Shown here: one piece after another, positions 62,679-64,000 of the stretch
How positions within the stretch are numbered: the first letter of the stretch is position 1
Layout: the number at the start of each line of letters is the position of its first letter
Source: Salipaludibacillus neizhouensis
GTDB lineage: Bacteria; Bacillota; Bacilli; Bacillales; Salisediminibacteriaceae
NCBI RefSeq assembly: GCF_002886185.1
Contig: NZ_KZ614146.1
Location: 873,234-937,233 of the forward strand
DNA: 64,000 bases
Direction: 5' to 3'
The notes under the pieces: model-generated
The model's input: only the letters and a program-made list of their open reading frames with translations
Told to the model about the DNA's origin: nothing
Database searches by the model: none
Translations under genes and position numbers: made by a program

Positions 62679-64000
62679 TAGGATTCTCCTCTTTTTTTAA
62701 TGCATGAACAAATTCTTCGACAGTGTAGGCGAGGGGAGACATATGTAACTTCCTGCTTAACTCTAAAATCTGAGGGGGTTTTAAACCAGCTAACTCCAGC
62801 AGGGATACGTTACTGAAAACTGATTCACGGTCTCCGTCGTGAATAACCTCCCCTTCATGTAAAACGATAATTCTGTTTGCCCATTCTGCGACAAGCTGCA
62901 TGTCATGAGTCGCAATTATCACGGAAATAATTTGTTCTTTTAAAGAATCGATTAACTTCGTGATATGCTTACGAGTTGCAATATCTAGATTGGCTGTAGG
63001 TTCGTCCAGTAAAATGATAGAGGGTTCCATAGCAACGCCTATCGCTAAAGATGCTCGTCTTTGTTGACCGCCGCTCATTAAACGGCTGTCGTTATCCTGT
63101 AGATCTGTCAAGTCGAATTGGCGTAGTACATCCTCTACTATTTTTTCGTACCCAGGAACCTTTCGGGCTTTCAAATAAAACTCGACATCTTTTCTGACGC
63201 AGTCCTCAATAAACATCTCTTCAGGATTTTGATAGATGTACGTAACAGTATCTGCCAATTTTTCGGGCGAGTAATTCCTAGTATTTTTACCTTCTACATA
63301 TACATTACCTTTCTCTGGTTTAACGAGACCTGTGATTAATCGCATTAACGACGACTTTCCCGCACCGTTATTCCCTACAAGGGCTACTAAATCACCGTGA
63401 TGAATATCTAAATTGATGTCTTTTAAAACCTTTTTTCGTGAGCGATTTACCATTTTATAAGAGAAACTGACTTGCTTCAGTTCAACAAGTTTATCCCTTT
63501 CCGCAAGGTGAGAGTAGTTGCTCCGTGGAAATTCATCTTTATGGTTGTTTAATTGGATTGGAAACTGGTTTAAAGCTTCCTCTAATCTCACTGGTAACTC
63601 ATTATTTTTAAACTGTCCGCACTGATAGGCTGCTTGGGTCACTTGTGGTGGATATATTTTGCTCGCTAACAGATGGTCTACTTCTTTTAAGGCGTCGTTC
63701 GTTTGCTTTTTCCAAATAATCTGGCCAGCATCCATTAACACAACTTGATCGCAAAACTCGGCAATAAATTCAGTATGATGTTCAATGACTATAATTGTTT
63801 TCCCATGATCTTTATTTAACATTTCTAAAATTTTATATACTTCTTCTGCATGGAAAGGATCGAGCTGAGCGACGGGTTCATCAATAATTAAGATATCAGG
63901 GTTAAGAGAAACAGCACCAGCTAAAGCGAGCTGGTGTTTCTGTCCTCCACTTAACTGCCAAACAAACTCATCATCATGACCATGCAGGCCAACTAAATCA
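62653..64000 (-). CDS. ECF transporter ATPase with two fused ABC domains (5' end outside window)
   Basis: The reading frame continues to the window edge. Residues encoded at 63823-64000 include the ABC signature LSGGQKHQLALAGA and Walker B ILIIDEPVAQLD of the first nucleotide-binding domain. The second domain has Walker A GNNGAGKSS, signature MSGGQQRRASLAIG and Walker B IILLDEPTANLD. Two ATPase domains in one chain fit YkoD-like or CbiO-fusion ECF ATPases. It overlaps the EcfT gene. In B. subtilis the related ykoFEDC operon imports a thiamine precursor; no evidence here fixes the substrate. Confidence 0.9.
   Translation of the reverse strand, partial: DLVGLHGHDDEFVWQLSGGQKHQLALAGAVSLNPDILIIDEPVAQLDPFHAEEVYKILEMLNKDHGKTIIVIEHHTEFIAEFCDQVVLMDAGQIIWKKQTNDALKEVDHLLASKIYPPQVTQAAYQCGQFKNNELPVRLEEALNQFPIQLNNHKDEFPRSNYSHLAERDKLVELKQVSFSYKMVNRSRKKVLKDINLDIHHGDLVALVGNNGAGKSSLMRLITGLVKPEKGNVYVEGKNTRNYSPEKLADTVTYIYQNPEEMFIEDCVRKDVEFYLKARKVPGYEKIVEDVLRQFDLTDLQDNDSRLMSGGQQRRASLAIGVAMEPSIILLDEPTANLDIATRKHITKLIDSLKEQIISVIIATHDMQLVAEWANRIIVLHEGEVIHDGDRESVFSNVSLLELAGLKPPQILELSRKLHMSPLAYTVEEFVHALKKEENPSGIYTEII

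Overview
The window is 64 kb of low-GC Gram-positive DNA from an endospore-forming member of the Bacillaceae. Ribosome binding sites are strong AGGAGG types and TTG/GTG starts are common. Spore-associated genes (an SspH-type small acid-soluble protein, YteA, YozQ- and YpzI-like proteins, a LysM/Gmad2 protein) sit among Bacillus-type housekeeping genes (odhAB, patA, acsA, pssA, pepT). The genus cannot be fixed from sequence alone. There is no prophage, CRISPR array, transposase, rRNA or tRNA. It reads as ordinary chromosome rich in stand-alone paralogues, regulatory RNA leaders and interspersed repeats.

Layout. 1-9 kb: the 5' end of acsA, fumarase fumC behind a Fur-box-like operator, a dipeptidase, msrA-msrB, an ABC-class ATPase, a DUF4397 protein and a D,D-carboxypeptidase with an altered KTG motif. 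9-19 kb: esterase, membrane protein and patA in one transcription unit, the 2-oxoglutarate dehydrogenase operon odhA-odhB, a phytoene-desaturase-like enzyme, then a 509-bp tandem array. 19-31 kb: HAD phosphatase, drug/metabolite exporter, Zn-alcohol dehydrogenase, LysM protein, an ABC ATPase / AIM24 / TenA cluster, sspH, ilvA, an HtrA-like protease and rlmN. 31-44 kb: two exporters, small proteins, a DmpA peptidase, a stand-alone 6-phosphofructokinase, yteA, pepT, an NhaC-type antiporter, an SDR enzyme and pssA. 44-54 kb: an RND exporter, AI-2E-family and YihY-family membrane proteins, and pyruvate formate-lyase with its activase (pflB, pflA) behind a Rex-type operator. 53-64 kb: dapA under a lysine riboswitch, an EamA transporter behind an attenuator-like leader, GrpB and GNAT proteins, an MFS exporter under a T-box, a HAD phosphatase, and a PHP / EcfT / EcfA cluster that runs off the right edge.

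Functional themes. Central carbon metabolism (acsA, fumC, odhAB, pfk, pflBA) sits with visible control elements: Fur-like at fumC, a weak cre-like site at odhA and a Rex-like site at pflB. Amino-acid-sensing RNAs control dapA (lysine) and an MFS transporter (T-box), and a third leader of unknown signal precedes an EamA transporter.

The most unusual material is non-coding. A modular repeat of about 150 bp recurs at nine places; the bases of its terminal hairpin change from copy to copy while pairing is kept. Separate from it are a second short repeat family, GC-rich Bacillus-type repeats near 60.6-61.0 kb, and a 25-unit array with an 82-bp higher-order period at 18.6-19.1 kb.
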